Shown here: one piece after another, positions 1-8,600 of the stretch
How positions within the stretch are numbered: position 1 is the first letter of the stretch
Layout: every line of letters begins with the position of its first letter
Origin: Candidatus Omnitrophota bacterium
GTDB lineage: Bacteria; Omnitrophota; Gorgyraeia; JABMRN01; RBG-13-46-9
NCBI GenBank assembly: GCA_030605095.1
Contig: JAUWBJ010000007.1
Coordinates: 1 to 34,003, forward strand
Direction of reading: 5' to 3'
Length of the DNA stretch: 34,003 bases
The notes under the pieces: model-generated
What the model was told of the DNA's origin: nothing
Databases searched by the model: none
Seen by the model: the letters and a program-made list of their open reading frames with translations, nothing else
Translations under genes and position numbers: made by a program

Positions 1-1974
1 ATAGTAGTGGTTTTTACGCTTATGTATATGGGTAAGCTCTCGATAAACATGATGAGCTTAGGAGGGCTGGCACTCGGTGTTGGAATGCTTGTTGACAGTG
101 CTGTAGTTGTCCTGGAGAACATCTCGCGGCACAAGGAAGAGGGAAAGGATAAAAAAGCTTCTTCCGTAGAAGGCGCAACCGAGGTTTCCAACGCAATAAC
201 AGCTTCGACGCTTACCACAATAGTCGTATTTTTTCCCATGATATTCGTAATCGGTATTGCCGGCCAGCTTTTCAAGCAACTTGCCTTTACCGTAATATTT
301 GCTCTGGTAGCAAGCCTTTTTGTTGCGCTTACCCTCATTCCGCTTTTAACCAGCACAAAAACAAGAAAAGAAAACCTGCCCCGGCCCGGGGGCGAGACAC
401 TCAAGAAAGAATTTGTTTTACTTACTTTCTATGAGGGATGGCTCTTAAAATTTCTCCGGGCCAAAAAATGGGGACTTTTTGTTGTGCTGCTTCTATTCTT
501 AGGTAGTCTCTTTCTATTTATTCCTTTAGATAAGGAACTCATGCCGAAGATGGACCAGGGCCAGTTTATTATAAAAGTCGGCCTCCCGAGCGGAACGAGG
601 CTTGAGATAACAGATAACGCTGCAAAGAAAATAGAGAAGTACCTTTTAAAACTCCCTTATGTAGAGGACATCACCAGCATCGTTGGTTCGACGAGGGGCA
701 GGGAGGCAAAGGATGTTCTTCAGAGGTTAGGCTCGCATCAGGCAGAAATCAGGGTAAATCTTGAAAAGAGAAGAAAAGTTAAAACAACCCAGGCCGTGCA
801 GAATATAAAAAACTACCTGGCCGGGCTCGATTTAGAAGGAGCCAACATAGAATACATACTTCAAGAAAGCGTATTTAGCGCCGTGGTCGAAGAATCCGCT
901 CCTGTAGTTATCGAAATAAAAGGCGAGCACATGCCGACACTTATTAAGATTACGAGAAAGTTAACCCGGAAATTTGAAAAGATAAAAGGAATATACGGCG
1001 TTAAAACCGACATGCCCGAGCCTTCGCCGGAGACAAAGATCTTCGTGGATAAGGATAAAGCCAGTATATATAACCTTTCAGTAGCGGATATAGCCCAGAC
1101 ATCCCAGATTGCTTTAAAGGGTTATATAGCCAGCCGGTTAAAAGAAAAAGGCCAGGAAATTGACATAAGGGTTAGATTAAGGGAAGTTGATAGAGACAAC
1201 TTCAACAAGCTCGCCAGAATCCAGATTCATTCCCCGGACGGCAATATTGTGCCTTTGTTTAGCGTAGCCCGGTTCGGGATAGGAAAGGGCCCCAGCGAGA
1301 TAAAGAGGCTCGACCAGGAAAGAACGATTTTAATCTCCGCCAATATTTTTAAACGAGCCCTTAAAAATGTGGTAGCCGACGTTACGAAGGCGATTAAAAA
1401 ACTGGATATACCGGAAGAGTTTACGGTTAAACTTGCCGGCGAATCAGAAGAGATGACCGAGTCATTCGCGAGCCTCAGGTTTGCTTTGATTTTTTCGATA
1501 CTTCTGGTCTATATGATAATGGCTGCGCAGTTTGAAAGTTTCTGGCAGCCTTTTATCATTATGGCAACGGTGCCTCTTTCGATAATAGGGGTGCTGGCAG
1601 CGCTCTTTGTAACCGGGACATCAGTTAACGTTGTGGCCATACTCGGAGTTATAATGCTCGGAGGCATAGTTGTAAACAACGGTATAGTGCTGATAGATTA
1701 CCTTAATTTGCTGCGCTCGAGGGGCAAATCCGTAGAAGAAGCTGTCGTCGAGGCGAGTAAAGCCCGCCTCCGGCCTATTCTTATGACAGCATTAACGACA
1801 ATATTGGGCCTTGTGCCTATGGCTCTTGCATTCGGAGAAGGAGCGGAACTACGAAGCCCCCTGGCCATAAGCGTTATAGGCGGCTTATTTATAGCCACTT
1901 TTCTTACACTCCTCGTTATTCCCGCATTGTATCTTTTGGTGCACGAATTAAGGATGAAACTGTTTAAGAAATGA
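1..1974 (+). CDS. RND family efflux transporter, inner-membrane subunit (5' end outside window)
   Basis: This is the C-terminal 657 codons of a resistance-nodulation-division transporter, which exports substrates across the envelope using the proton gradient. The frame is open from base 1, so the true start lies upstream and the GTG at 7 is internal. The visible part begins near TM3/TM4 with LVDSAVVVLENI, where the aspartate at 94-96 matches the AcrB proton-relay Asp407 and Ser replaces Asp408. TM5-TM7 follow, then the second periplasmic porter/docking region. The terminal helix bundle contains GIVVNNGIVLIDYL (Asn-Asn at 1675-1680, where AcrB has Lys940) and ARLRPILMT, whose RLRP arginine matches Arg971. 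These substitutions are common in RND proteins outside the AcrB group. A full-length protein should be about 1,030-1,060 aa. The gene ends at TGA 1972-1974, 109 nt before a second RND gene, a layout like mdtBC-type pairs. The substrate cannot be told. Confidence 0.95.
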   Translation: MVVVFTLMYMGKLSINMMSLGGLALGVGMLVDSAVVVLENISRHKEEGKDKKASSVEGATEVSNAITASTLTTIVVFFPMIFVIGIAGQLFKQLAFTVIFALVASLFVALTLIPLLTSTKTRKENLPRPGGETLKKEFVLLTFYEGWLLKFLRAKKWGLFVVLLLFLGSLFLFIPLDKELMPKMDQGQFIIKVGLPSGTRLEITDNAAKKIEKYLLKLPYVEDITSIVGSTRGREAKDVLQRLGSHQAEIRVNLEKRRKVKTTQAVQNIKNYLAGLDLEGANIEYILQESVFSAVVEESAPVVIEIKGEHMPTLIKITRKLTRKFEKIKGIYGVKTDMPEPSPETKIFVDKDKASIYNLSVADIAQTSQIALKGYIASRLKEKGQEIDIRVRLREVDRDNFNKLARIQIHSPDGNIVPLFSVARFGIGKGPSEIKRLDQERTILISANIFKRALKNVVADVTKAIKKLDIPEEFTVKLAGESEEMTESFASLRFALIFSILLVYMIMAAQFESFWQPFIIMATVPLSIIGVLAALFVTGTSVNVVAILGVIMLGGIVVNNGIVLIDYLNLLRSRGKSVEEAVVEASKARLRPILMTALTTILGLVPMALAFGEGAELRSPLAISVIGGLFIATFLTLLVIPALYLLVHELRMKLFKK

Positions 1975-2083
1975 ACCCCGTTAGACTCCCAAATCCGCAA
2001 AGTCTAGCGAGGATAGCAGTATAAAAAGCACAATTTTCAAATGATATTTTTGAAAATATCTATATTTTAAGGAGTCTAACGAG
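1975..2083 (+). promoter_or_regulatory. Structured intergenic leader between the two RND genes, with nested inverted repeats over the ribosome binding site
   Basis: A perfect 11-bp inverted repeat, CGTTAGACTCC (1979-1989) and GGAGTCTAACG (2071-2081), brackets the whole spacer. An inner 9-bp hairpin, ATTTTCAAA (2033-2041) and TTTGAAAAT (2049-2057), sits inside it. The right arm of the outer repeat includes GGAG of the Shine-Dalgarno sequence AAGGAG (2069-2074) for the GTG at 2084. A near-perfect 12-nt direct repeat, AGTCTAGCGAGG (2001-2012) and AGTCTAACGAGG (2073-2084), means the left arm could pair either with 2001-2006 or with the ribosome-binding region. Mutually exclusive folding that hides or exposes the start is plausible but inferred. 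Confidence 0.6.
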
Positions 2084-5000
2084 GTGAACCTGCCCAAACT
2101 TGCCATAACAAGACCTGTTGCAACGATAATGTTTTTTACGGCCTTTATCTTAATAGGTATTATGGCTCTATTCAGGCTTCCGGTTGAACTTTACCCGAAT
2201 ATAAGTTTTGGCGAAATTAGCATTATTATTCAAATAAGAGGCGGAATCCCGCCGACAGAAGTCGAGACACTGGTCACAAAGCCGATAGAAGAAGTCGTGA
2301 GCACCGTTAGCCACCTGGAAGAGATGCTTTCCATCTCTAAGGAAGGAGAATCTACGATAGTTTTGAGTTTTGAACCTGGCATTGACATGGACTTCGTGGC
2401 GTTGGAGGTGAGAGAAAAGTTTGCGCGGGTAAAAAATAAACTTCCCAAAGAAGTTGAAAAACCAATAATAGCCCAGTTCAAACGCTCGGATGTCCCGATA
2501 ATGATATTGGCCGTAACAAGCCCCAGGAGGACGACCGAGGAGATACGAAAGGTTGTGGACGAGGTTGTTAAGGAGAGGATTAAGCGCGTGGGCGGTGTTG
2601 CGAATGTCGAGGTAGGCGGCGGTAGAGAGAGGAAGATATTAGTGGAAGTCAGCCAGCGAGCGCTTGTGAAATATTCATTACCGTTAGAGAGAGTGATAAA
2701 TATGCTGGGCCTTAACAACCTCAATTTATTATCGGGCGAAATAAAGAAAGAGAAAGATAAGTACTTGATAAGGACCATAGGCGAATTCGAATCCCTGGAC
2801 GATATAAAAGATATAGGCGTTTCGACCACCCCTGACGGCTCGATAGTAAGGTTGAGGGATGTGGCAGAGGTCAAGGACTCATATTTAGAGCCCACCGGTT
2901 ACGCGCGGATAAATATAAGACCCGTTGTTTCGTTATACATTCAAAAAGAATCGACGGGAAATACCATCCGGATTGCACAAAATGTCTTGAAAGAAGTAGA
3001 TAAAACAAAGACCATTATACCCGAAGATATGAGGATAGTCGTAACAAGCAATCAGGCCGATTTTATCAGAAAATCCATAGGTAATTTAAAGAACTCCCTT
3101 TTTAAAGGGGCAATCCTTATAATGCTTGTCCTGGCTTTCTTTTTGGGTAGAGTGAAAAAAGAGCATTCTATCTTTATTGCCGTCGGTCTTATAGCAATGA
3201 TGTTCATCCCGGCGAAGCTACTGTATGCGGTGCTTTTTGTTTTTATCATCGTTTTTTTGTCAAGGAGGGAGCTTCGCCCGATAATGATTGTAACCGCTTC
3301 CATACCTATTTCAGTGATAATTACGTTTGGATTGATGGAATTGTGCAACACATTTTTTTCGAGGGGAATTTCCCTGACAATAAATTTCATTACAATGTTC
3401 GGGCTGGCGCTCGGAGTAGGAATGCTTGTTGATAATTCTATCGTGGTATTTGAAAACATATTGAAAAAAATAGAAGAAGGCCAGAGTAAAATAAATGCTA
3501 CAGTATGGGGGGCATCCGAAATGAACCTGGTAATAATGGCGTCCACCTTAACCACGGTAATAGTATTTCTGCCTATGATTTTCGTCGGAAAAGAAATGAA
3601 GCTGCTCTATGGAGGCGTAGCATGGACTGTTACTTTTTCGTTAGTCGTTTCTCTTTTTGTGGCGCTAACAGTAGTTCCGCTTTTGTCTTTGCGCGTAGCA
3701 ATTACAAAGCAGGCGACAAATATATTGGCGCCGCTATATAGGCTTCAGAAGAAAGCGCTTTTCTTTATCCTTAAAAGAAGATTTCTGATTTTCGGGATTG
3801 TTCTTCTGGTTTTCTTCGTTTCCCTATTTTTATCGAGAAACCTCGGAAGGGAATTTATAGGCACAACCGAACAGAATAAATTTACGATTTTTATTGAGAT
3901 GCCGACAGGAGCCAAACTGGATGTAAGTAATTCGACCGTAAAACAGGTAGAAGACCTTGTAAGGGAAGTGCCGGAGGTAAAGACTTTTACGGCAAGGGTT
4001 GAAGCGTGGTCCAGCAAGGTATACGTGGAACTTCTGCCTCTGGGCCAACGGAGAAGAACCGTTGCGGATGTTATAGACAGCCTCAGGCCGAAGGTAGCGA
4101 AAATCCGGCCTGCCTTTATTTATTTTGAGGAAGAACAGGAGGTCGGGACAAAGGAGATTATTCTGGATTTATTCGGATACGAATATGACATGTTGCGGGA
4201 ACTCGCTATATCGATGGCTACGAGATTAGGCGGAATTCCGAAATTTACGGATGTTAAAATACGCATGAGAGAAGGAAGGCCAGAACTTGGTTTAAAAATC
4301 GATAAAAGTAAAGCGGCACAATTCGGCTTGTCGGTGAGCGACGTAGCAACTATGGTTCACGCTCAAATGCGTGGCCTTCGAGCCACGCTTTTTCATACAG
4401 AAGCAAGAGAAATCGAGACAATAGCGAGGTTAGAAGAACGGTACAGGAGGACTTTTAAAGACCTTCATAAACTTGTGCTGGTTACGGAAGACGGCAAAGA
4501 GGTCTTTATGGACCAAATATCAGAGTTTGAGTACGGATTGGGCCCGAGCGAAATCTGGAGGAAAGACCGCTCGAGAATGATTCAGGTTAGCGCCAATATC
4601 GGAGATATCCCGTTGAGTAAAGCGGCTGACAGGATAAAGGGAGCTTTAAAAGATATTAAATTCCCTGAAAATTATTTTTATAGACTCGGGGGTAACTACC
4701 CTTCTATGGTGAAGGTGCAGAAAGAGGTTTTTGGGTTGTGGCCACCCGGAATTATTTTTATTATAATCATACTTATTTATATAGTTCTCGCCTCACTTTT
4801 TGAGTCCCTATATCAACCGCTTATTATAATGGGGACAGTGCTTCTGGCATCCATAGGCGCTATTCTGGCTCTGTTTTTAACAGGCACCGCTATTGGCATG
4901 GGCGCATTAATAGGTATGATGATGCTTGCAGGAATTGTCGTCAATAACGGAATAATCCTTGTTGACCATATAAATGTGTTAAGAAAAACACAAAAAGGTT

Positions 5001-5248
5001 TATTTCGCGTAGTAATCCGCGCAACGCACGATAGACTTCGGCCCGTCGTTATGACAACCGCAACAACTATAGTGGGCTTATTACCCATGGCCCTGGATAG
5101 GTCAGAAGGTGCCAATCTCTGGAATCCGCTTGCGCTGACGGTAATCGGAGGCATGCTCGTTGCCACACCGTTAACACTCCTTTTGGTTCCCGCCATTTAC
5201 ACCGCCTTTGAACGGTTAAAAGAACTAGCTGTAACCCGCTCGAAATAA
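2084..5248 (+). CDS. RND family efflux transporter, inner-membrane subunit with an extra hydrophobic hairpin
   Basis: This is a complete 1,054-residue RND permease, the usual length for the HAE family. It starts at GTG 2084 with AAGGAG nine bases upstream. The N-terminus (MNLPKLAITRPVATIMFF) is the typical TM1 lead, followed by the first porter domain (IQIRGGIPPTEVE). The proton-relay region LVDNSIVVFENI has Asp450 with Asn451. TM10 has VVNN at about residue 954 and TM11 has DRLRPVVMT. Between TM2 and TM3 (residues about 357-393) is an extra stretch, KKEHSIFIAVGLIAMMF up to IIVFLSRRE, that normal RND proteins lack. It could form one re-entrant or two short helices on the cytoplasmic side. The gene follows another RND gene in the same direction, so the two probably form a heteromeric pump. 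The adaptor and outer-membrane partners are not in the window, and the substrate is unknown. Confidence 0.96.
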   Translation: MNLPKLAITRPVATIMFFTAFILIGIMALFRLPVELYPNISFGEISIIIQIRGGIPPTEVETLVTKPIEEVVSTVSHLEEMLSISKEGESTIVLSFEPGIDMDFVALEVREKFARVKNKLPKEVEKPIIAQFKRSDVPIMILAVTSPRRTTEEIRKVVDEVVKERIKRVGGVANVEVGGGRERKILVEVSQRALVKYSLPLERVINMLGLNNLNLLSGEIKKEKDKYLIRTIGEFESLDDIKDIGVSTTPDGSIVRLRDVAEVKDSYLEPTGYARINIRPVVSLYIQKESTGNTIRIAQNVLKEVDKTKTIIPEDMRIVVTSNQADFIRKSIGNLKNSLFKGAILIMLVLAFFLGRVKKEHSIFIAVGLIAMMFIPAKLLYAVLFVFIIVFLSRRELRPIMIVTASIPISVIITFGLMELCNTFFSRGISLTINFITMFGLALGVGMLVDNSIVVFENILKKIEEGQSKINATVWGASEMNLVIMASTLTTVIVFLPMIFVGKEMKLLYGGVAWTVTFSLVVSLFVALTVVPLLSLRVAITKQATNILAPLYRLQKKALFFILKRRFLIFGIVLLVFFVSLFLSRNLGREFIGTTEQNKFTIFIEMPTGAKLDVSNSTVKQVEDLVREVPEVKTFTARVEAWSSKVYVELLPLGQRRRTVADVIDSLRPKVAKIRPAFIYFEEEQEVGTKEIILDLFGYEYDMLRELAISMATRLGGIPKFTDVKIRMREGRPELGLKIDKSKAAQFGLSVSDVATMVHAQMRGLRATLFHTEAREIETIARLEERYRRTFKDLHKLVLVTEDGKEVFMDQISEFEYGLGPSEIWRKDRSRMIQVSANIGDIPLSKAADRIKGALKDIKFPENYFYRLGGNYPSMVKVQKEVFGLWPPGIIFIIIILIYIVLASLFESLYQPLIIMGTVLLASIGAILALFLTGTAIGMGALIGMMMLAGIVVNNGIILVDHINVLRKTQKGLFRVVIRATHDRLRPVVMTTATTIVGLLPMALDRSEGANLWNPLALTVIGGMLVATPLTLLLVPAIYTAFERLKELAVTRSK

Positions 5249-5307
5249 TTACATACCCCTTCGAAAAAGGCATAAAATTAAGATATAAAATAGTTAGATT
5301 AAAACGC

Positions 5308-5335
5308 TTGACATGACTATATAATATGATATACT
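5308..5335 (+). promoter_or_regulatory. Candidate sigma70-type promoter for the giant gene
   Basis: A perfect -35 hexamer TTGACA lies at 5308-5313. A -10-like TATACT lies at 5330-5335, giving a 16-nt spacer. Transcription would start near 5342 and give a leader of roughly 115 nt before the ATG at 5456. The surrounding sequence is AT-rich, so chance matches to -10 boxes are frequent. A TATAAT at 5320-5325 is too close to this -35 to pair with it. Confidence 0.55.
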
Positions 5336-5380
5336 TGTATTAGAGTTAATTAATAAAAAAGCCAATATCAGATTATAGAT

Positions 5381-5429
5381 TATGCTATTATGGCATATTT
5401 TTTATCATAACATATTAAAGGGTTTAATA
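5381..5429 (+). promoter_or_regulatory. AT-rich dyads in the leader of the giant gene
   Basis: Two small symmetrical elements lie between the promoter candidate and the start codon. The first is a 5-bp stem TATGC/GCATA (5381-5385 and 5393-5397) followed by six Ts (5398-5403), which is a weak terminator shape. The second is TATTAAA-GGG-TTTAATA (5413-5429), a 7-bp AT-only dyad that could be an operator half-site pair. Both are weak and may be chance in AT-rich DNA. Confidence 0.25.
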
Positions 5430-5441
5430 AAGTAATGATAA

Positions 5442-5447
5442 AGAGGT
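5442..5447 (+). promoter_or_regulatory. Ribosome binding site that decides the giant gene start
   Basis: AGAGGT at 5442-5447 lies eight bases before ATG 5456 and is the best Shine-Dalgarno match in the leader. The upstream in-frame ATG at 5435 stops after four codons. A downstream in-frame ATG at 5525 has only AGAAAG directly before it, and it lies inside a stable inverted repeat. Confidence 0.65.
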
Positions 5448-5455
5448 AACCTAAA

Positions 5456-5617
5456 ATGAAGGCTTGGCGAAAAAAAGACTTGGCAAAAGAAAACACCCCT
5501 GATATAAGCCAATCTATAGAAAGCATGGCGGACTGGAGAACGCGCCATGCTTTTTTATTTAAAACCATCGCTATTATATTAATATTTGCTTTTATACTAT
5601 ATGATATAACATGGGCA
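5456..5617 (+). other. Signal peptide or signal anchor of the giant protein
   Basis: A basic N-terminus (MKAWRKKDLAK) and RTRH are followed by a hydrophobic core, FLFKTIAIILIFAFILYDI (about residues 33-51), ending in TWAQGG. This fits export with possible cleavage after Ala54. From the alternative ATG at 5525 the same segment would be a compact 31-residue signal peptide, but its ribosome binding site is poor. Confidence 0.75.
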
Positions 5618-8600
5618 CAGGGCGGAACCCCTATATGGCGTGCATCCAAACCGGATATTAAAATTAACGGAAGAATCGGCTTAAACGGAATTAAAATCCC
5701 TTATGAGGCAGGAACTACCCAGGATGTCTTCTCAAACGGCGGAGACGAGGTTGTTATTAACATTCAGGATGCCCACGCCTCCCTATCAGCCCAGCAGTCA
5801 ATCGTAAAGATTCTCCAGACCCTCGCTACAAATTATGACCTTGATTTAATAGCGCTTGAAGGCGCGGAAGGACCAATAGATATATCGCTCTTAAGAACCT
5901 TCCCTGACCCGGAAATCCGCAGAGAAACTGCCGAATATCTTATGCGCAAAGGCAAGATGTCAGCAGGTGAATTCTTCTCCGTTGTTTCCGAAAAGCCAAT
6001 AAAGCTCTATGGAATAGAAAATAACGCATTATATAAGCAGAATATAGAAGCCCTGGAAAGGGTTATGGCGGGGAAGATAGAGAGCCTGAAGAATATAGGG
6101 GCGATTTTGCGCACCCTTAAAGCGCTCGAATCCAAAATTTATTCTAAGGACTTGAAGCAACTCAATAAAAACTCCATCCTTCACCATGACGGAAAACTTG
6201 CCTTTACCTCTCACTGGGATTTTATATCAAAGTTAGCGAGACGCAATGATATCAAAATCGTTATTTTTGAGAATTTATCGAAACTTTTAAAATCGATAGA
6301 GCTTGAGAAAGATACAGACTTCCGAAAAGCGAATGAAGAAAGAAAGCTTTTGATAGACGAACTTTCGAAAGTCCTCCCCAAGCGGGAACTTGAAAAACTG
6401 GTCCTGGAATCACTCTCCTTCAAAATGGGCAAAATCTCCCAGTCCGAGTTCCACCAGTATCTTGTAAGACTTTCCGAAGATATCGAGATTTCAGCCGAAC
6501 CCTATTCAAATCTAATTAAATTTACGCGTTATATCACGATTTACGAGGACATTGATTTAATAACGCTTTTCCAGGAAGTAGAAGAATTCGAGGACTACAT
6601 ACGCGAAAAAATCTTCCGAAATGGCGAAGAACGCACGTTTTATAACCTTACCAAGACCGCAAGAACAATAAAGAAACTTTTCGAAATCTCCCTCAACAAT
6701 GCCGATTACAATTTTATTATCAGTAAAAAGAGATATTTTGACAGAACCCTTCTTAGCGAATTCATCAAGAAAAGCTATCTAAAATACAAACTCCCCTTTG
6801 AGCATACCTACGACCTCGATGTAATCTTTGACAATATGAAAGAAGCCGTAGAATTTTACAATATAGCCCAGAGCCGTAATAACGCGATGATTTCAAATAC
6901 CATCCAGGCAATGAGACAAAACGGCGAAGAGGTCGCAGCCCTCATAACAGGCGGTTTCCACTCAAAGGGCCTTGCCGGCCTTTTGAAGGAAAAGGGCCTT
7001 TCGTATCTTGTCATCATGCCGAAATTCAAAGACGGAGAGCAGCGTCCCTATATAGCGATTCTTACCAATAAACGCCAGCCGTATGAGGAACTTCTTGAGA
7101 CAGGCGAATACATCTTGGCGGTAGAGGCCTATTTTGCTTCAGACCGCAAGCCAAGCGAATTAAACGAATTAATATTCTATTCAGTATCTCGGAAAGTTTA
7201 CGAAAAGAACTACACAAATGAAGAGCTTTTCCCTGTGGTAACAGGATGGTATGAGATATATAGAAATGGATATGAAGCCAGGCAAAGACGAGGGGAAACG
7301 ACAGGCTCGGTTACACCCAAGTATCTCGCGAAGCTACTTGGCTTGGAACTTGATGCGGGCGGGAACGTCATAGGCAGGCGGGATGACCAAGGGATAATCG
7401 CGGCCAAGACAAAAGACGGCGAGATTGTTATAGGTTGGAAGGTTGAAGGAGAGTTTATACACGAACTTGTGCTGGAACAAAATGAACAGGGCGAATGGAA
7501 TATGGATATGGCGACTCGCCCGCAAAGACGCGCCTTTGCGCAGAAAATCAGAAAATGGACCGAAGCTGGAAAACGAGAGGAACAACGTGTTGAAGAAATT
7601 GTCCAGGCAAGCTTTGATCAAATAAACACATTGGAATTATTGGATTTCGGTAATGATACAGCGGTAAGACAGAGATCTCGCATTATTGATAGTGTAAAAG
7701 AAGCTATGCTTACAGAAGACGGCTACTTCGAGCCGGGTGCGGAAATAAGGGATATCGAGGATGTAGTTATCAAGATAATGCGGAGAAAAAATTATGCCGT
7801 ACCCGCAAACTGGCGCTTAAACCGCAAGTTATCGGAGAGTATACAGAAATTTGCTGAAATAGCAAAATTAGCGGTACTGGAAGCCAGAGCCGAAGTTACA
7901 CCAGCCGAACCCGTTCCGCTTGTTGAAGCACCACCTGAAGTTCCAAAAATCGCTTTACCCGTAGGCGGCGGGATAGATGTTAAAAAAATACAAGATTTTA
8001 CACCAGAACAACTGATTGATTATCTTAAAGGAGGCAATTGGAGTCAAATAGGTGATGTTGTAAGAATAATAAGCACAGACCAGGAAAAACTAGACAACTT
8101 TAAAGTGCAGCTTATCCCAGCACTTGTAGAAGCTGCACCACAGAAAGGCCAAATTACCCCGGTCCTATTATTCGAATGCCTCAAACAAACAGACCTCCTT
8201 CACCAAGCTGGCAAAATTATAGAGGTGTTAAAACCAGATTCAGCAAAGTTAGCGGAATTTAACCGCTTGCTCGTTGAAAAAGAATATATTTCTGTCGATA
8301 GCGTAATAAAAGAAATTGAAAGTGCAATCGAAAGAATAAGTGATACCTCTATAAGAAGTCGAATAAAAGCCGGTTTTGTCGTAGGGTCTGTTTCAGATCT
8401 TTCTGAGAGTGGTAAGACACTGGCTCGTTTGGTAGGAGACATCGATGTCTTTGTAGGCGTTTCAAAGTATGATTCTGAAAAAGATAGAAGGGTGAAAACT
8501 GTTATTGAAAGTACCCTTACAAATGCAATTAAGGGTAAAAAGATTGATATTCGAATAGTTCCTGCAAATAATTTAGAAGAAACTATCGGGGCTACCGCAT

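Noticed and set aside
7-9. GTG at 7 as the start of the first RND gene
   Set aside because: The frame is open from base 1 and the visible part starts in the middle of the conserved TM3/TM4 region, so about 400 residues lie upstream of the window.
2230-2895. Long reverse-strand open frames such as 2230-2895, 32329-32943, 8698-9234 and 3052-3555
   Set aside because: They lie entirely antisense to well-supported + strand genes. Their translations are Ser/Ile/Leu/Phe-rich without domain motifs, and they have no convincing start signals.
5258-5270. CCTT-CGAAA-AAGG hairpin as a terminator for the RND pair
   Set aside because: The stem is only four base pairs and no T run follows.
5435-5449. ATG at 5435 as the start of the giant gene
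   Set aside because: It is in frame but reaches TAA after four codons.
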